64,000 bases of DNA from Algoriphagus aquaeductus (GTDB lineage: Bacteria; Bacteroidota; Bacteroidia; Cytophagales; Cyclobacteriaceae). A program made the translations under genes and the position numbers. The notes beneath the pieces were generated by a model. It did not search any database and was not told the origin of the DNA. It saw nothing but the letters and a program-made list of their open reading frames with translations. This document shows positions 36,358 to 45,909 of this stretch, piece by piece; within the stretch, counting starts at the first letter, position 1, and every line of letters starts with the position of its first letter. The stretch is taken from contig NZ_QKTX01000003.1 in assembly GCF_003253485.1 (NCBI RefSeq), positions 62,001-126,000 of the forward strand. Direction: 5' to 3'.

Positions 36358-38340
36358 ATGGAGCCTTTGATCAAAAGCTTGGATTCCCGCTATTGCGACA
36401 GTCTGACGCAGTATTCCCGTAGAAGGACCATTCCCGTAAACGTAGGTGATGTGATCATCGGAGGGGAAAATCCCATCGTGGTTCAATCAATGACGACGGT
36501 GGATACCATGGATACCCTCGGCTCCGTGGAGCAATGCATCCGAATGATCGATTCGGGTTGCGAATTGATCCGAATCACAGCCCCTTCCATCAAGGAGGCA
36601 GAAAACCTGAGAAATATCAAGTCGGAGCTTCGAAAAAGAGGCTACCAGACTCCCTTGGTGGCGGACATTCACTTCACCCCAAATGCAGCTGAACTTGCTG
36701 CACGAATTGTGGAGAAGGTGAGAATCAATCCTGGCAATTATGCGGATAAAAAGAAATTTGAAGTCATCGACTACACCGATGCTTCCTACGCTGAGGAACT
36801 GGAGCGGATCAGAGAGCGGTTTTTGCCTTTGGTGAAAATCTGCAAGGAAAACGGTACCGCGATGCGTATCGGTACCAACCATGGTTCGCTTTCTGACCGA
36901 ATCATGAGTCGATACGGGGACACTCCGCTGGGGATGGTAGAGTCTGCGCTGGAGTTTTTGAGAATTTGCGAAGACGAGAAGTTTTTTGACATCGTCATCT
37001 CTATGAAGTCTTCCAATACGCAGGTTATGGTCCAGGCGTATCGCCTTTTGGTTCAAAAGCTCAATGAGGGAGGATTCAAACCTTACCCCCTTCACTTGGG
37101 CGTAACCGAGGCTGGAGAGGCCGAAGATGGTCGCATCAAGTCAGCAGTAGGTATTGGCACCTTGCTGGAAGATGGATTGGGAGATACCGTTAGGGTTTCT
37201 CTGACAGAAGATCCCGAGTTTGAAGCTCCGGTAGCAAGAGCCCTGATCGATCGCTATGCAACCCGTGGAGGTCATGCATCCATTCCCGAAATCAGGCATT
37301 ATCCGATTACTCCATTTGAATATAACAAGAGACATGTCTCAGAGCTCTACAATTTCGGCGGGCACCATGTGCCGAGAGTAATTGCAGATATTTCCAAGGT
37401 TGAAAAAATTACCGACCGGGAGATGAAAGCGGTCGGACACTTCTATCTTCCCGAGTTGGACAAGTGGAAAATGAACGATTTAGGGTCTGATTTTGTCTAT
37501 TCAGGTTCCAATCCTATCCCGTTCATGCTGCCCAATGGCATGAAGGAGATTCAGGATGTATCTGTTTGGGAAAAAACTCCTGATCAGGTAAATAAATTCC
37601 CACTTTTTCACCTAGATCAATATCAGGAAGCCTCTAGATTCCATTCCGAACTAAATTTCCTCGAAGTAGCGGATACCGAAATAGATCAGGTCATCCCGGC
37701 GGTTACAGGGAGAAAAGATACCATTCTCATCCTGAAAACGTCCAATGTGCACAGTATGCCCGCCTTGCGAAGAGCATTTGTCAGTCTGTTGGATGCCAAG
37801 TGTGACTTGCCGGTAGTAGTGAAAGTGAGCTATCAAGATCAGTCAGCGGATATGACTATGCTCTATTCGGCTACAGATGTGGGAGGGTTGCTGGTAGATG
37901 GCTTGGGTGATGGGATTTTGATTTCTCTGGAAAAGGAGGGAGAACATTCCCGTCAAGAAGTGTTGGGTCAGATCAAGTTGCATAATACGGTAAGTTTTGG
38001 GGTGCTGCAGGCAGCCCGTACGCGCATGTCAAAGACGGAATACATTTCCTGTCCTTCCTGTGGACGTACACTCTTTGATCTACAGGAAACTACGGCCATG
38101 ATCCGTAAAAGAACAGACCACCTGAAAGGAGTGAAAATCGGAATCATGGGCTGCATCGTAAACGGTCCGGGAGAAATGGCTGATGCCGACTATGGTTATG
38201 TAGGTTCCGGAAAAGGAAAAATCACGCTTTACAAAGGGAAAGAAGTGGTCAAGAAATCTGTGCCTTCGGAAAAGGCCGTGGACGAACTGATCAATATTAT
38301 CCGTGAAGACGGCATGTGGAATGAGCCGGAGACTATTTAA
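36358..38340 (+). CDS. ispG: 4-hydroxy-3-methylbut-2-enyl-diphosphate synthase (IspG, long form)
   Basis: This is the penultimate enzyme of the MEP pathway; it converts methylerythritol cyclodiphosphate to HMBPP with a 4Fe-4S cluster. The N-terminal TIM barrel carries SRRRTIPVNVGDVIIGG and PLVADIHFTP. The C-terminal cluster domain has CPSCGRTLFDLQ and GIMGCIVNGPGEMADADYGYVG, which supply the cluster cysteines and the Glu ligand. At 660 residues it is the long form with a central insert (~290-540), as found in Bacteroidota, plants and Chlamydia. The start ATG lies 3 bp after the SDR stop. Confidence 0.96.
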   Translation: MEPLIKSLDSRYCDSLTQYSRRRTIPVNVGDVIIGGENPIVVQSMTTVDTMDTLGSVEQCIRMIDSGCELIRITAPSIKEAENLRNIKSELRKRGYQTPLVADIHFTPNAAELAARIVEKVRINPGNYADKKKFEVIDYTDASYAEELERIRERFLPLVKICKENGTAMRIGTNHGSLSDRIMSRYGDTPLGMVESALEFLRICEDEKFFDIVISMKSSNTQVMVQAYRLLVQKLNEGGFKPYPLHLGVTEAGEAEDGRIKSAVGIGTLLEDGLGDTVRVSLTEDPEFEAPVARALIDRYATRGGHASIPEIRHYPITPFEYNKRHVSELYNFGGHHVPRVIADISKVEKITDREMKAVGHFYLPELDKWKMNDLGSDFVYSGSNPIPFMLPNGMKEIQDVSVWEKTPDQVNKFPLFHLDQYQEASRFHSELNFLEVADTEIDQVIPAVTGRKDTILILKTSNVHSMPALRRAFVSLLDAKCDLPVVVKVSYQDQSADMTMLYSATDVGGLLVDGLGDGILISLEKEGEHSRQEVLGQIKLHNTVSFGVLQAARTRMSKTEYISCPSCGRTLFDLQETTAMIRKRTDHLKGVKIGIMGCIVNGPGEMADADYGYVGSGKGKITLYKGKEVVKKSVPSEKAVDELINIIREDGMWNEPETI

Positions 38341-38392
38341 AAAAAAATACAGTTGAAATACAGTTGAAATACAATGTTTCTCTGGGTATTTC

Positions 38393-38413
38393 AGACCGCG
38401 AAGCGGTCTTTAT
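38393..38413 (+). terminator. Hairpin downstream of ispG, probable terminator
   Basis: AGACCGC (38393-38399) pairs perfectly with GCGGTCT (38403-38409) with a GAA loop, followed by TTATTTC. The U-tract is weak. The stretch before it (38347-38373) holds three near-identical copies of an 11-bp unit ATACAGTTGAA. Confidence 0.55.
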
Positions 38414-38495
38414 TTCAATGGTATTTCAGAATCTCAATTTTCAAAAAGGAAATCAATTTCGTCTAAACTTGGTTAAAGCATAAAACGCAAGCATC

Positions 38496-38690
38496 ATGTC
38501 AGAGAAAAATCAAGTCAAAGAATTCTTCAAGTTGGGTGAGGTTGGAAATTATTTCCTCAACATTTTCCGAAAACCGGATCCAAACAAACCGACTAATTTC
38601 AACCTACGAATGATGCACGGAATCAACAAAATTTCCATTTTGGTCTTTTTGTTTGCCCTGATCGTGTGGACGATCAAAAGATTGATGTAA
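38496..38690 (+). CDS. Small DUF6728-like membrane protein
   Basis: The 64-residue protein has a charged N-terminal half (VGNYFLNIFRKPDPNKPTNFNLRMMHGINKIS) and one C-terminal transmembrane helix (~46-62). The block FRKPDP...FNLRxMHGINKIS is what I recall of the DUF6728 family, confined to Bacteroidota, whose function is unknown. It stands alone between ispG and the amidohydrolase gene. Confidence 0.65.
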   Translation: MSEKNQVKEFFKLGEVGNYFLNIFRKPDPNKPTNFNLRMMHGINKISILVFLFALIVWTIKRLM

Positions 38691-38756
38691 CCTGACCCTA
38701 TTCGTAAATTAGCACCGTATTTTTTTAACTTTAGTGGATTCCCAACCTCATCCACT

Positions 38757-39836
38757 ATGCTTACCTTCCTTCTTCCGTTTTTTGCTCCTTTAGTTTTTGG
38801 ACTGTTGATTGATTTTGAAGAGCGCTATTATACTTTGGATGATTTTCAAAAAGTCAGAAAAATCGATACGCATACCCATCACAATTCGGAAAGTACCGCA
38901 TTGATAGAGGCTGGGAGGGAATCTAATTTTTTCCTTCTTACTGTCAATGTCGATGTGCCCAGTTACCCACCTCTTACCGAGCAGATCCGACTTTCCCTTC
39001 TTCAGAAAAGTGCAAATCCAACCCATATCGATTTTCTTTCCACCATTTCACTAGCGGATTGGAAGGACCCGGATTGGGCAGAAAAGGAAATCAAGCGTAT
39101 TGCGGCCACTTTTGAGCAAGGAGCAATAGGGATCAAAATCTGGAAAAATATCGGGATGACCTATCGGGATGAAAAAGGGGAGTTTATTATGGCGGATCAT
39201 CCCAGACTCGAACCCATATTCAGGTTTGTGGAGGCGCAAGACAAGACGTTGATGGCCCATCTGGGAGAGCCCAAAAATTGCTGGCTGCCTCTTGAGGAAA
39301 TGACTGTAAACAATGACCGTACCTATTTCAAAGAGCATCCGGAATACCACATGTACTTGCATCCCAAATATCCAAGCTATGAGCAACAGATTGAGGCTCG
39401 GGACAGACTGTTGGCCAAGTTTCCCAATATCCGGTTTGTCGGAGCACATTTGGGAAGCTTGGAGTGGGACGTGGATGAACTGGCAAAGCGACTGGATCGC
39501 TATCCCAATCTGGCAGTGGATATGGCTGCGAGAATCGGTCATCTCCAATTTCAAAGTCAAAAGGATCGCAAAAGAATCCGCGATTTTATGATCAAATATC
39601 AAGACCGGCTGATTTATGGGACAGATTTGGGTATTTCCGGCAATCCTGATCCGGAACGAATAAAGGCAAATGCCAAGTCCACTTGGCTAAGGGATTGGAA
39701 ATATTTTGTAACCGATGAGAGGATGGAAGTTTCTGAAGTCAATGGACCTTTTCAGGGATTAAAGCTCCCCAAAGACGTGATTGACAAAATATACTATCAC
39801 AATGCCATGAAGTGGTTTCGACCCACTTTCAATTAA
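38757..39836 (+). CDS. Amidohydrolase family protein (amidohydrolase-2/decarboxylase type)
   Basis: The 359-residue protein has metal-site motifs in the order expected for the amidohydrolase-2 family: DTHTHHN (~36-42), KIWKNIG with a conserved Lys, MAHLGEP, GAHLGSLEW and YGTDLG. The TIM barrel should bind one metal ion. The N-terminal hydrophobic stretch (LTFLLPFFAPLVFGLLI) may be an uncleaved signal or anchor. Members hydrolyse or decarboxylate aromatic and lactone substrates; the specific reaction is unknown. It converges on the barrel gene at 39833-40459 with a 4-bp overlap. Confidence 0.82.
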   Translation: MLTFLLPFFAPLVFGLLIDFEERYYTLDDFQKVRKIDTHTHHNSESTALIEAGRESNFFLLTVNVDVPSYPPLTEQIRLSLLQKSANPTHIDFLSTISLADWKDPDWAEKEIKRIAATFEQGAIGIKIWKNIGMTYRDEKGEFIMADHPRLEPIFRFVEAQDKTLMAHLGEPKNCWLPLEEMTVNNDRTYFKEHPEYHMYLHPKYPSYEQQIEARDRLLAKFPNIRFVGAHLGSLEWDVDELAKRLDRYPNLAVDMAARIGHLQFQSQKDRKRIRDFMIKYQDRLIYGTDLGISGNPDPERIKANAKSTWLRDWKYFVTDERMEVSEVNGPFQGLKLPKDVIDKIYYHNAMKWFRPTFN

Positions 39837-40459
39837 AACATCACACCCATTCGGAAAACCAGACTGTGGAATAAAAAGCTGGTTTCTGTCATGGCAGAGT
39901 AACCCCTAGGCAAGGTAGAGCTTCCAGGAAGCGGCTGATTTCCTGATCTGTCAAATGATCCCTCGAAAAAATAGGCCTGTTGTCTTTTGTAACCCAAGGT
40001 TCCTGACAGCGCCCATTTTCCATTTTTTGCGGGTAGTCGGATCCCAAGGGAGGGGTGGAGCATCAATCCGCCTTCATACCAATTGGAATACCAATCTGTG
40101 GTTTCTTTTTTTTCCAAAAGGGTCGATCCTCCGCCCAAATCCATTCCTCCGAACAACTGAGATCTACCTTCTTTTCCCAAGAAACCTCTCCACCCCAGTG
40201 AAATGGGAATCAGGGAAAGATTTTCGTATTGGTCGTAGCCAATGCCGAAACCTACTACATGATGTGCATTGATCTTGGCACCATGAAAAGAAGATACTGT
40301 CAGATTCATCCGATTTTCATAATCTCCTTCCCAGGATTTGGTTCCCTTTCCCCATAGAAATCCGACTTCCGTTTGATTAAAGTAGGCCCTTTCCTGCGCC
40401 AAGCCTTTGACATAGGAGAAAAAAAACAAAAGGATAAGGTAAATAACCCTGTTTCGCAT
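39833..40459 (-). CDS. Hypothetical outer-membrane protein
   Basis: The 208-residue protein has a signal peptide ending near VKGLAQ. Repeated amphipathic strands rich in Gly and aromatic residues follow (NQTEVGFLWGKG, HHVVGFGIGYDQY, LSGTLGYKRQQAYFFEG), ending in LVFRMGVMF with a terminal Phe, the pattern of a small outer-membrane barrel. No family name is recognised. It starts 4 bp after the LVIVD lipoprotein gene and is probably in its operon. Confidence 0.65.
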   Translation of the reverse strand: MRNRVIYLILLFFFSYVKGLAQERAYFNQTEVGFLWGKGTKSWEGDYENRMNLTVSSFHGAKINAHHVVGFGIGYDQYENLSLIPISLGWRGFLGKEGRSQLFGGMDLGGGSTLLEKKETTDWYSNWYEGGLMLHPSLGIRLPAKNGKWALSGTLGYKRQQAYFFEGSFDRSGNQPLPGSSTLPRGYSAMTETSFLFHSLVFRMGVMF

Positions 40460-40463
40460 CGGT

Positions 40464-41711
40464 TTATTTGATCACTACGGGATTATTGACTTGAATGCAG
40501 CTGAGTTTTCTCAGTTTGGAAGGCGTGCTGTAATCAAACTGGCACACTCCATCAGGACCGATGACAATCAATGATTTAGGTCCAGGAATCAGGTCGACGG
40601 ATTTCATGTTTTCCAAAAACTCCAATTGGTTTTGATCGATGGCCATGACGTTTTTGACATTGAAACTCTTCAGTCCATGCCTCCCTTCGGCGATATAGAG
40701 AAAGTCTCCCGCCAATCCCAATCCATGGGGGTTCAACATGGGGTAAGCCTTTTTCAAGGTTGGCTTATAAGGATCTTTGATATCGATGACCTGAAGTTGG
40801 TTGATATTATTCACACAGAAATTCCCGCTTCGCAGGGTTACAAAGGCATGTTCTTCATTGACCACCACAGGATCACAGGCTACTGCGTGCTCGTAGACGG
40901 CCATTCTAGTGGGAGAGTGCGGAGTAGAGGCGTCGTATATATGCATTCCTCGATTAGATCCGATAAATAGTTTTTTCTGAAAAGGAAAAATGGTTTCGAT
41001 TCCCCAACCGAGATCGATTGGCTTGACAAATTTGGGCTCATTGGGAGTTTTGACATCAAATACCCGAAGGGTAGTCTCATCTACCGCATACAGATGTCCG
41101 TCCATGAGGGTAAATCTCGCCATCGATCCCCCAGTCCCATAACTCTGGGAGGCTGCAGAGAAATTGGCGGCGAAACTCATGTCTGATCTCACAGCCCATC
41201 CACGCCAAGTTTCCCATCGAGGGCTATCGGTCGTGATCACGGTGTCTTTGAACGTGATGATCTGTCCCGTATCATGACGATACATGTGGGTGAAAACATC
41301 CTCTACTCGATTGATAAGCTTGATATTACTGATCTTGCTGATGTCAAAAGCTAAAAGATCGACATAATTGTCCGCATAGAGAATGTCGCTGTTAACCGCC
41401 AGATCTACATTGCCTTCGATCGGGATAAAGCTCAAATTGACCGGACTCGAGGGATTTGAATTGTCCAGAATGTGAATTCCCTTCGTGGGCTCATTTACCA
41501 GGAGATAGTCTTTGTACAGGTAGATTTTACCGGGATTGTCCAAGGGCTGGGCAGGTTCCACGGCAATCATCCTTGCCCGTACGTCACTCATCTCCAAATA
41601 CACCGGCATCATCGTCCGGTAGGTGTAGGTGGTATTGATTTGATCTTCGCAAGAAAAAAACAATCCACTTGCCAAAATCAGAAATGCCTTAATGAGTCTT
41701 GGTGTTTTCAT
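40464..41711 (-). CDS. LVIVD-repeat beta-propeller lipoprotein
   Basis: The 415-residue protein starts at the ATG ending at 41711; a TTG 42 bp upstream would place 14 residues before the leader. The lipobox is GLFFSC. The body has LVIVD-type repeats, visible as ...GIHILDNSNPSSPV, LLAFDISKISNIK, LRVFDVKTPNEPKF, MHIYDASTPHSPT, LQVIDIKDPYKPT and LKSFNVKNV. These fold into a beta-propeller exposed at the cell surface or periplasm. The role is probably binding; no catalytic residues are seen. It is followed after 4 bp by a small barrel gene on the same strand. Confidence 0.83.
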   Translation of the reverse strand: MKTPRLIKAFLILASGLFFSCEDQINTTYTYRTMMPVYLEMSDVRARMIAVEPAQPLDNPGKIYLYKDYLLVNEPTKGIHILDNSNPSSPVNLSFIPIEGNVDLAVNSDILYADNYVDLLAFDISKISNIKLINRVEDVFTHMYRHDTGQIITFKDTVITTDSPRWETWRGWAVRSDMSFAANFSAASQSYGTGGSMARFTLMDGHLYAVDETTLRVFDVKTPNEPKFVKPIDLGWGIETIFPFQKKLFIGSNRGMHIYDASTPHSPTRMAVYEHAVACDPVVVNEEHAFVTLRSGNFCVNNINQLQVIDIKDPYKPTLKKAYPMLNPHGLGLAGDFLYIAEGRHGLKSFNVKNVMAIDQNQLEFLENMKSVDLIPGPKSLIVIGPDGVCQFDYSTPSKLRKLSCIQVNNPVVIK

Positions 41712-41784
41712 AGCTTTCAGAATTAGAATGAGATCAAAGAACCTATCTGCCAAACGAACGATTGGAAAAGAGTGCTACAAGGAA

Positions 41785-41816
41785 AAATAAAAAAGCCCAT
41801 CTTTTTTGGATGGGCT
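41785..41816 (-). terminator. Intrinsic terminator of the sugar isomerase-like gene
   Basis: AGCCCATC (41794-41801) pairs perfectly with GATGGGCT (41809-41816); on the minus strand it is followed by a T-rich run (RC of 41785-41793). It lies 7 bp past the stop of the gene at 41823. Confidence 0.85.
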
Positions 41817-41822
41817 GGAAAC

Positions 41823-42650
41823 TTATTGATTCAAAACACTTTTTATATAAGCAACACTCTGAGGAATCTGTTCAACAGATCGCGAACTCTCATCCTCGAT
41901 TACGAGGTATTTTGTTCCTTGTTTTTTGGCTTCCTTGATCAACCCAGCGATATCAATATCGCCCGTACCTAAGACGACATTGGCCTCGACATCTCCTCTG
42001 CCGTCCGGTGATCCGGGAGTACCTTTCTTTCGGTCTTTTAAGTGGAGTTGAGGGAATTTGCCGGGATGAGATTTCATTATAGCCAATGGATCTCCGCCTC
42101 CCATTTGTACCCAGAATACATCCATGTTGAATTTGAAATGTTTGGCATTTTCCAGCATGTAATCCATGGGAGTTCCTGACCCGGACTTGACAAATTCATA
42201 GCCGTGTGGATGATAGGTCAAGGTGACTCCCTCCTTGGCAAATTGCTCTCCTACTTGATTGAATAGCTCAGTGGCGGCTTTCATTTCTTCCAGGCTGATC
42301 GGTCCTTCAGCATGAGGAATCCAATAGCAGGTGGCGAATTTGGCACCGTATTTTTTAGCTTCCGAAAGGATAGAGGCTGGATCGGTTTTGAGTTTGTTGT
42401 AATCTGCTCCTACACCGACCACGCGAAGGTTGTTGTCATTCAGCAGTTTTTGATATTCGCTGTCCGACATGCCATATCCACCACCCCCTTCCAGGGCAGA
42501 TATTCCCCACTGACCGATCAGTTGGTGGTATTTGACCGGATCTATTTTCATTTCATTTCGGAGCGAATAGAGTTGAAGTGCGATTTCCTGAGCGCTGAGG
42601 CTCAAAGGGCAGAGCAACAGCAGGGAAAGTAATAGGCGTCTGATGTTCAT
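41823..42650 (-). CDS. Exported sugar phosphate isomerase/epimerase-like protein (AP endonuclease 2 fold)
   Basis: The 275-residue TIM-barrel protein has a cleavable signal peptide (LLLSLLLLCPLSLSAQ). Family blocks are EIALQLYSLRNEM, ISALEGGGGYGM, VTLTYHPHGYEF, FKFNMDVFWVQMGGGDP and QLHLKDRK, with Glu, His, Asp and Glu positions that usually bind a divalent metal in xylose isomerase-like barrels. The export signal is common for Bacteroidota paralogues that act on sugars in the periplasm. The substrate is unknown. A terminator follows. Confidence 0.8.
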   Translation of the reverse strand: MNIRRLLLSLLLLCPLSLSAQEIALQLYSLRNEMKIDPVKYHQLIGQWGISALEGGGGYGMSDSEYQKLLNDNNLRVVGVGADYNKLKTDPASILSEAKKYGAKFATCYWIPHAEGPISLEEMKAATELFNQVGEQFAKEGVTLTYHPHGYEFVKSGSGTPMDYMLENAKHFKFNMDVFWVQMGGGDPLAIMKSHPGKFPQLHLKDRKKGTPGSPDGRGDVEANVVLGTGDIDIAGLIKEAKKQGTKYLVIEDESSRSVEQIPQSVAYIKSVLNQ

Positions 42651-42779
42651 AGCAGGTTGATTTTGAGTTTTTCTAAGGTACTTATTTCTTCATTTGAAGG
42701 AAAGGTAATTAATGCTAAGTTATTTTATCAAGCAGTTATTTTTCCATATTTTCAACGTTCGTTCTCTTTTTTGAATACG

Positions 42780-43820
42780 ATGCACTCTCGAAGAAAATTT
42801 ATCCAAAACGCTTCCTTACTCAGTCTAGCCATGAGTCTTAAACCCGACTTTTCACTCCTTGCAGCCCAGGATCAAATCCTTGGGCATGGGGATTTTCGAT
42901 ATAAAGTGGATACCCAATGGGGAAACCTTGACCCCACTCAAGTACCTGTAGTCAATTGTCATGAGATGGTCATGGATCGGAAAAAGCGAATGATTCTCCT
43001 CACAGACGAGCCCAAAAATAATGTCATCATCTACGATCAAAGTGGAAAATTGCTGGATATTTGGACGCTTGGTCTCAATGCTGCCCATGGATTGTCCCTG
43101 GTGGATGAAGGAGATGCGGAATATTTGTGGATTGTAGATAATGGAGGGCGAGTGATCAAAACCAGCCTGGATGGAAAGCTCGTCGCTGAAATCCCCAATC
43201 CGGTGAGTGAAGGGATCTATGAAGAAAAGATGCGTTGGGTGCCGACTGAAACAGCCGTAGCTCCAAACGGAGATCTGTATATCGCTGATGGGTATGGCTC
43301 TCAATATTTTCTGCACTATGATCGCAATGGGAAGTTTATCCGCAAATTTGGAGGGTCAGGCAAGGAAGATGGACAATTTAGTACGGCGCATGGGATCGCT
43401 GTCGATCAGCGGGGTGGAAAGGAACCCACGCTGATTTGTACCTCCCGTGGCCATAATTCCTTCAAGCGATTTACCCTGGATGGGAAGTATCTCGAGACGA
43501 TTTTTCTTCCCGGAGCGTTCGTTTGTCGTCCTGTGATCCATGGCGAAAATTTATACGCTGGGGTTTGCTGGTCAAGATTACGCTATCTCGAGCAAACTGA
43601 TAATTCTGGTTTTGTGACCATTTTGGACAAAAACAATCAAGTCGTCTCTAATCCCGGAGGAACTGCCCCGGAATATCGAAATGGGGAGTTGCAGCTGATG
43701 GTTCAGAAAGAATCGGTCTTCAAGCATTGTCACGATGTCTGTATCGATCAGGATGAAAATATCTATGTCTGCCAATGGAATGCAGGAAAAAGCTATCCGA
43801 TCAAGTTGACACGGGTTTAA
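42780..43820 (+). CDS. Exported NHL-repeat beta-propeller protein
   Basis: The 346-residue protein starts at the ATG at 42780, just before a Tat-like signal (SRRKFIQNASLLSLAMS); upstream in-frame ATG codons would add 41 residues without leader features. Six NHL-like blades can be traced: VIIYDQSGKLLDIWTLG, RVIKTSLDGKLVAEI, DLYIADGYGSQYFLHYD, FIRKFGGSGKEDGQFSTAHGIAVD, FKRFTLDGKYLETI and VTILDKNNQVV. Related proteins include peptidyl-glycine lyase-like propellers, but no catalytic claim is made. It diverges from the sugar isomerase-like gene. Confidence 0.75.
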   Translation: MHSRRKFIQNASLLSLAMSLKPDFSLLAAQDQILGHGDFRYKVDTQWGNLDPTQVPVVNCHEMVMDRKKRMILLTDEPKNNVIIYDQSGKLLDIWTLGLNAAHGLSLVDEGDAEYLWIVDNGGRVIKTSLDGKLVAEIPNPVSEGIYEEKMRWVPTETAVAPNGDLYIADGYGSQYFLHYDRNGKFIRKFGGSGKEDGQFSTAHGIAVDQRGGKEPTLICTSRGHNSFKRFTLDGKYLETIFLPGAFVCRPVIHGENLYAGVCWSRLRYLEQTDNSGFVTILDKNNQVVSNPGGTAPEYRNGELQLMVQKESVFKHCHDVCIDQDENIYVCQWNAGKSYPIKLTRV

Positions 43821-43826
43821 ATTAAA

Positions 43827-43920
43827 TGAGCAATGGACAATGAGCAATGGACAATTACTCAAGTGAGACTCAACGTCTGGTATTCCTTGAAAATTGACCA
43901 TTGATAATTTAACTATCTGT
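43827..43920 (+). repeat. 14-bp-period intergenic repeats
   Basis: Two perfect tandem copies of a 14-bp unit (TGAGCAATGGACAA) occupy 43827-43854. A related inverted unit (ATTGACCATTGATAA) lies near 43893. Similar 14-bp units recur at 55131-55172. Near 43984-44016 there is a GACC/GAAG-type repeat (CTTCGGTCTTCGGTCATCGG) that also has a relative at 55088-55117. The gap 43821-44097 has no gene. Confidence 0.6.
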
Positions 43921-44097
43921 ATATCCGTTTTCATACCAGTAGGCTTAGCTAGCTTAAGAAATTTCTCAAAAAGGCAGAAATCAAGAATCCTTCGGTCTTC
44001 GGTCATCGGTCTTCCGCCCTATTAAACAAAGAGAATTTGGCTGGTGGTGCAATAGCGGACAATCATATTTAACTATTATCCAATAACGAAAAACACC

Positions 44098-44478
44098 ATG
44101 AAATCAGTCACCGTAGGATGGTTTGAAATTCCGGTTCAGGACATGGATCGGGCCATCGGATTTTACGAAAAAGTATTCGATTGCAAATTGGACAAGCAAG
44201 TCATGGGTGATTTTCAAATGGCTTGGTTTCCTTGGGATGAAAGTAAAGGCGGTGCCGGAGGCAGTTTGGTTTTTCACCGGCAATTCTATGCTCCAAGCGC
44301 CCATGCAGGGGCCTTAATTTATTTCTCCTCCGAAGATTGTGCCCTGGAATTGGCCAAAGTAACAGAGGCTGGAGGAACTGTCCAAATAGAAAAGCGACTC
44401 ATAGCTCCGGATATCGGGTATATGGGCGTATTTCTGGATTCGGAAGGAAACCGGATCGCGATCCATTCCAAAGCCTAA
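44098..44478 (+). CDS. VOC-family (glyoxalase/bleomycin resistance fold) protein
   Basis: The 126-residue protein has paired beta-alpha-beta-beta-beta modules: VGWFEIPVQDMDRAIGFYEKVFDCKL opens module one, and DIGYMGVFLDSEGNRIAIHS closes module two. This is the small VOC protein type found throughout Bacteroidota, with a possible metal site of Glu/His residues. The reaction is unknown. It stands alone; the histidine kinase behind it starts 77 bp later. Confidence 0.88.
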   Translation: MKSVTVGWFEIPVQDMDRAIGFYEKVFDCKLDKQVMGDFQMAWFPWDESKGGAGGSLVFHRQFYAPSAHAGALIYFSSEDCALELAKVTEAGGTVQIEKRLIAPDIGYMGVFLDSEGNRIAIHSKA

Positions 44479-44555
44479 AGGTTACTTTTTATTGGAGTTT
44501 TTTTAAACAACAGCTTAGCTTTACGCCTTTAGTTCATAATCACCGGATAGAATTC

Positions 44556-45857
44556 ATGCTCAATAGGTTTTTTACAAAAGAAAATGATCCCGGAAACCTG
44601 GAACAACTCCAACACCGCATTGCATTAATTTTTGTTTTTTTGACCTTTTCGGCGATTCTTATTTTTGGAGTCACCGACTATTTGCTTGGACTCAATCCCA
44701 TTTTGGGAAAAGTCAGAGTGGTGTATGCCATTTTGTTTGCAGCATGCTTTGTCTTGATGGTTCGTTACCAAAAGTTTTTTTTGGCCATGAATCTTATGTT
44801 GGGGTTAATCTTAGCCTTTTCCATGTTTAATTACTTTTTCAATGATGGCTTCCAAGGGCCTACGATTTTCAACCTCTTCGTTTTCGTGGTTGCAGTAGCC
44901 ATTTTCTTTAAAAAACCATGGAATTTGATCTGGTGGGTAGCCTGCATCGGAGGGTATTTGTTGCTTTTTTACCTGGAAATACGGGAAGTAATTCTGGTTT
45001 CCAAAAACTATTCGCTTCCCATGGATTTGTTTTGGGACAATGCCATCTCGATTTTCCTATGTGCCATTTTTATATTTATAGGCATTTATCTTTTGATCAT
45101 AAACTATCAAAAACAGCAAGAAAATCTCCTCAGTTTGCAGAAAGAAAATGAGCAGCAACTGGCCGAACTCACTTCCCTTGACCGCAAAAAGAATGACTTG
45201 ATAGCCTTACTTTCTCACGATTTGAAGGGCCCCATTTATTCACTCAATTCCACCCTGGAGTTGGTAGAGCAAGGGATCTTGGATGGGAGAGAATTAGGGG
45301 AAATACTGGAGCTTCTCAAATCCCAAAGCTTCCAACTCAATCAGGTTTTGGACAATACCCTCGACTGGGTGACTTCCGAGTTGGAAACCAAGTCTTCAGA
45401 GAAGCACCTCACCGATCTGAAGCAGTTGGGGGAATTGATGAGGGAAACCATGCAGATTCAGGCAATGCGAAAGAATCAACGTATAGATTTTGAGCTATTT
45501 GGGTCCAATCAGCAAGTGTATCTTGAGTCAAAAGAAGTCAAAATAATACTCAAGAACCTCCTGGACAATGCGATTAAGTTTGCCAAATCCGGAGAAATCA
45601 TTCGGCTCCATCTGGTTTTGTCCCCGGAGCAAATTCGTTGGGAAGTCCTAAATCCTGGAGAAAACATCCCTGAAGAACTGCAGCCTTCCCTATTTGAATT
45701 TGGGGCAAAATCCTCTTTTGGGACTCAAAAGGAAAAAGGGACTGGAATAGGCTTGTCCTTATGCAAAAAAATCGCTGAGAGTCTGGGGATGAAGCTGGGA
45801 TATCAGGCAGCAAGTCCCAATACCAATCTCTTTTTTTTGGAGATAGCGATAAATTAA
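44556..45857 (+). CDS. Sensor histidine kinase with 7TM-like membrane sensor
   Basis: The 433-residue protein starts at the ATG at 44556; earlier in-frame starts would read out of the VOC gene. It has about six transmembrane helices (~20-190), a coiled-coil linker (QKENEQQLAELTSLDRKKNDLIAL), the HisKA box with His221 in LLSHDLKGP, and a HATPase domain with N-box NLLDNAIKFA and G-box GTGIGLSLCKKI. The absence of PAS, HAMP or extracytoplasmic domains suggests sensing in the membrane. No response regulator is adjacent. Confidence 0.85.
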   Translation: MLNRFFTKENDPGNLEQLQHRIALIFVFLTFSAILIFGVTDYLLGLNPILGKVRVVYAILFAACFVLMVRYQKFFLAMNLMLGLILAFSMFNYFFNDGFQGPTIFNLFVFVVAVAIFFKKPWNLIWWVACIGGYLLLFYLEIREVILVSKNYSLPMDLFWDNAISIFLCAIFIFIGIYLLIINYQKQQENLLSLQKENEQQLAELTSLDRKKNDLIALLSHDLKGPIYSLNSTLELVEQGILDGRELGEILELLKSQSFQLNQVLDNTLDWVTSELETKSSEKHLTDLKQLGELMRETMQIQAMRKNQRIDFELFGSNQQVYLESKEVKIILKNLLDNAIKFAKSGEIIRLHLVLSPEQIRWEVLNPGENIPEELQPSLFEFGAKSSFGTQKEKGTGIGLSLCKKIAESLGMKLGYQAASPNTNLFFLEIAIN

Positions 45858-45909
45858 ATCCGGATGATGCCTTAGAATTCGTAGTGGATTTTCTGGTGCA
45901 TATTTCAGG

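Noticed and set aside
42657..42779. N-terminal extension of the NHL propeller gene from an upstream start
   Set aside because: The Tat-like signal begins right after the ATG at 42780, so the extra 41 residues would block export and lie in promoter DNA.
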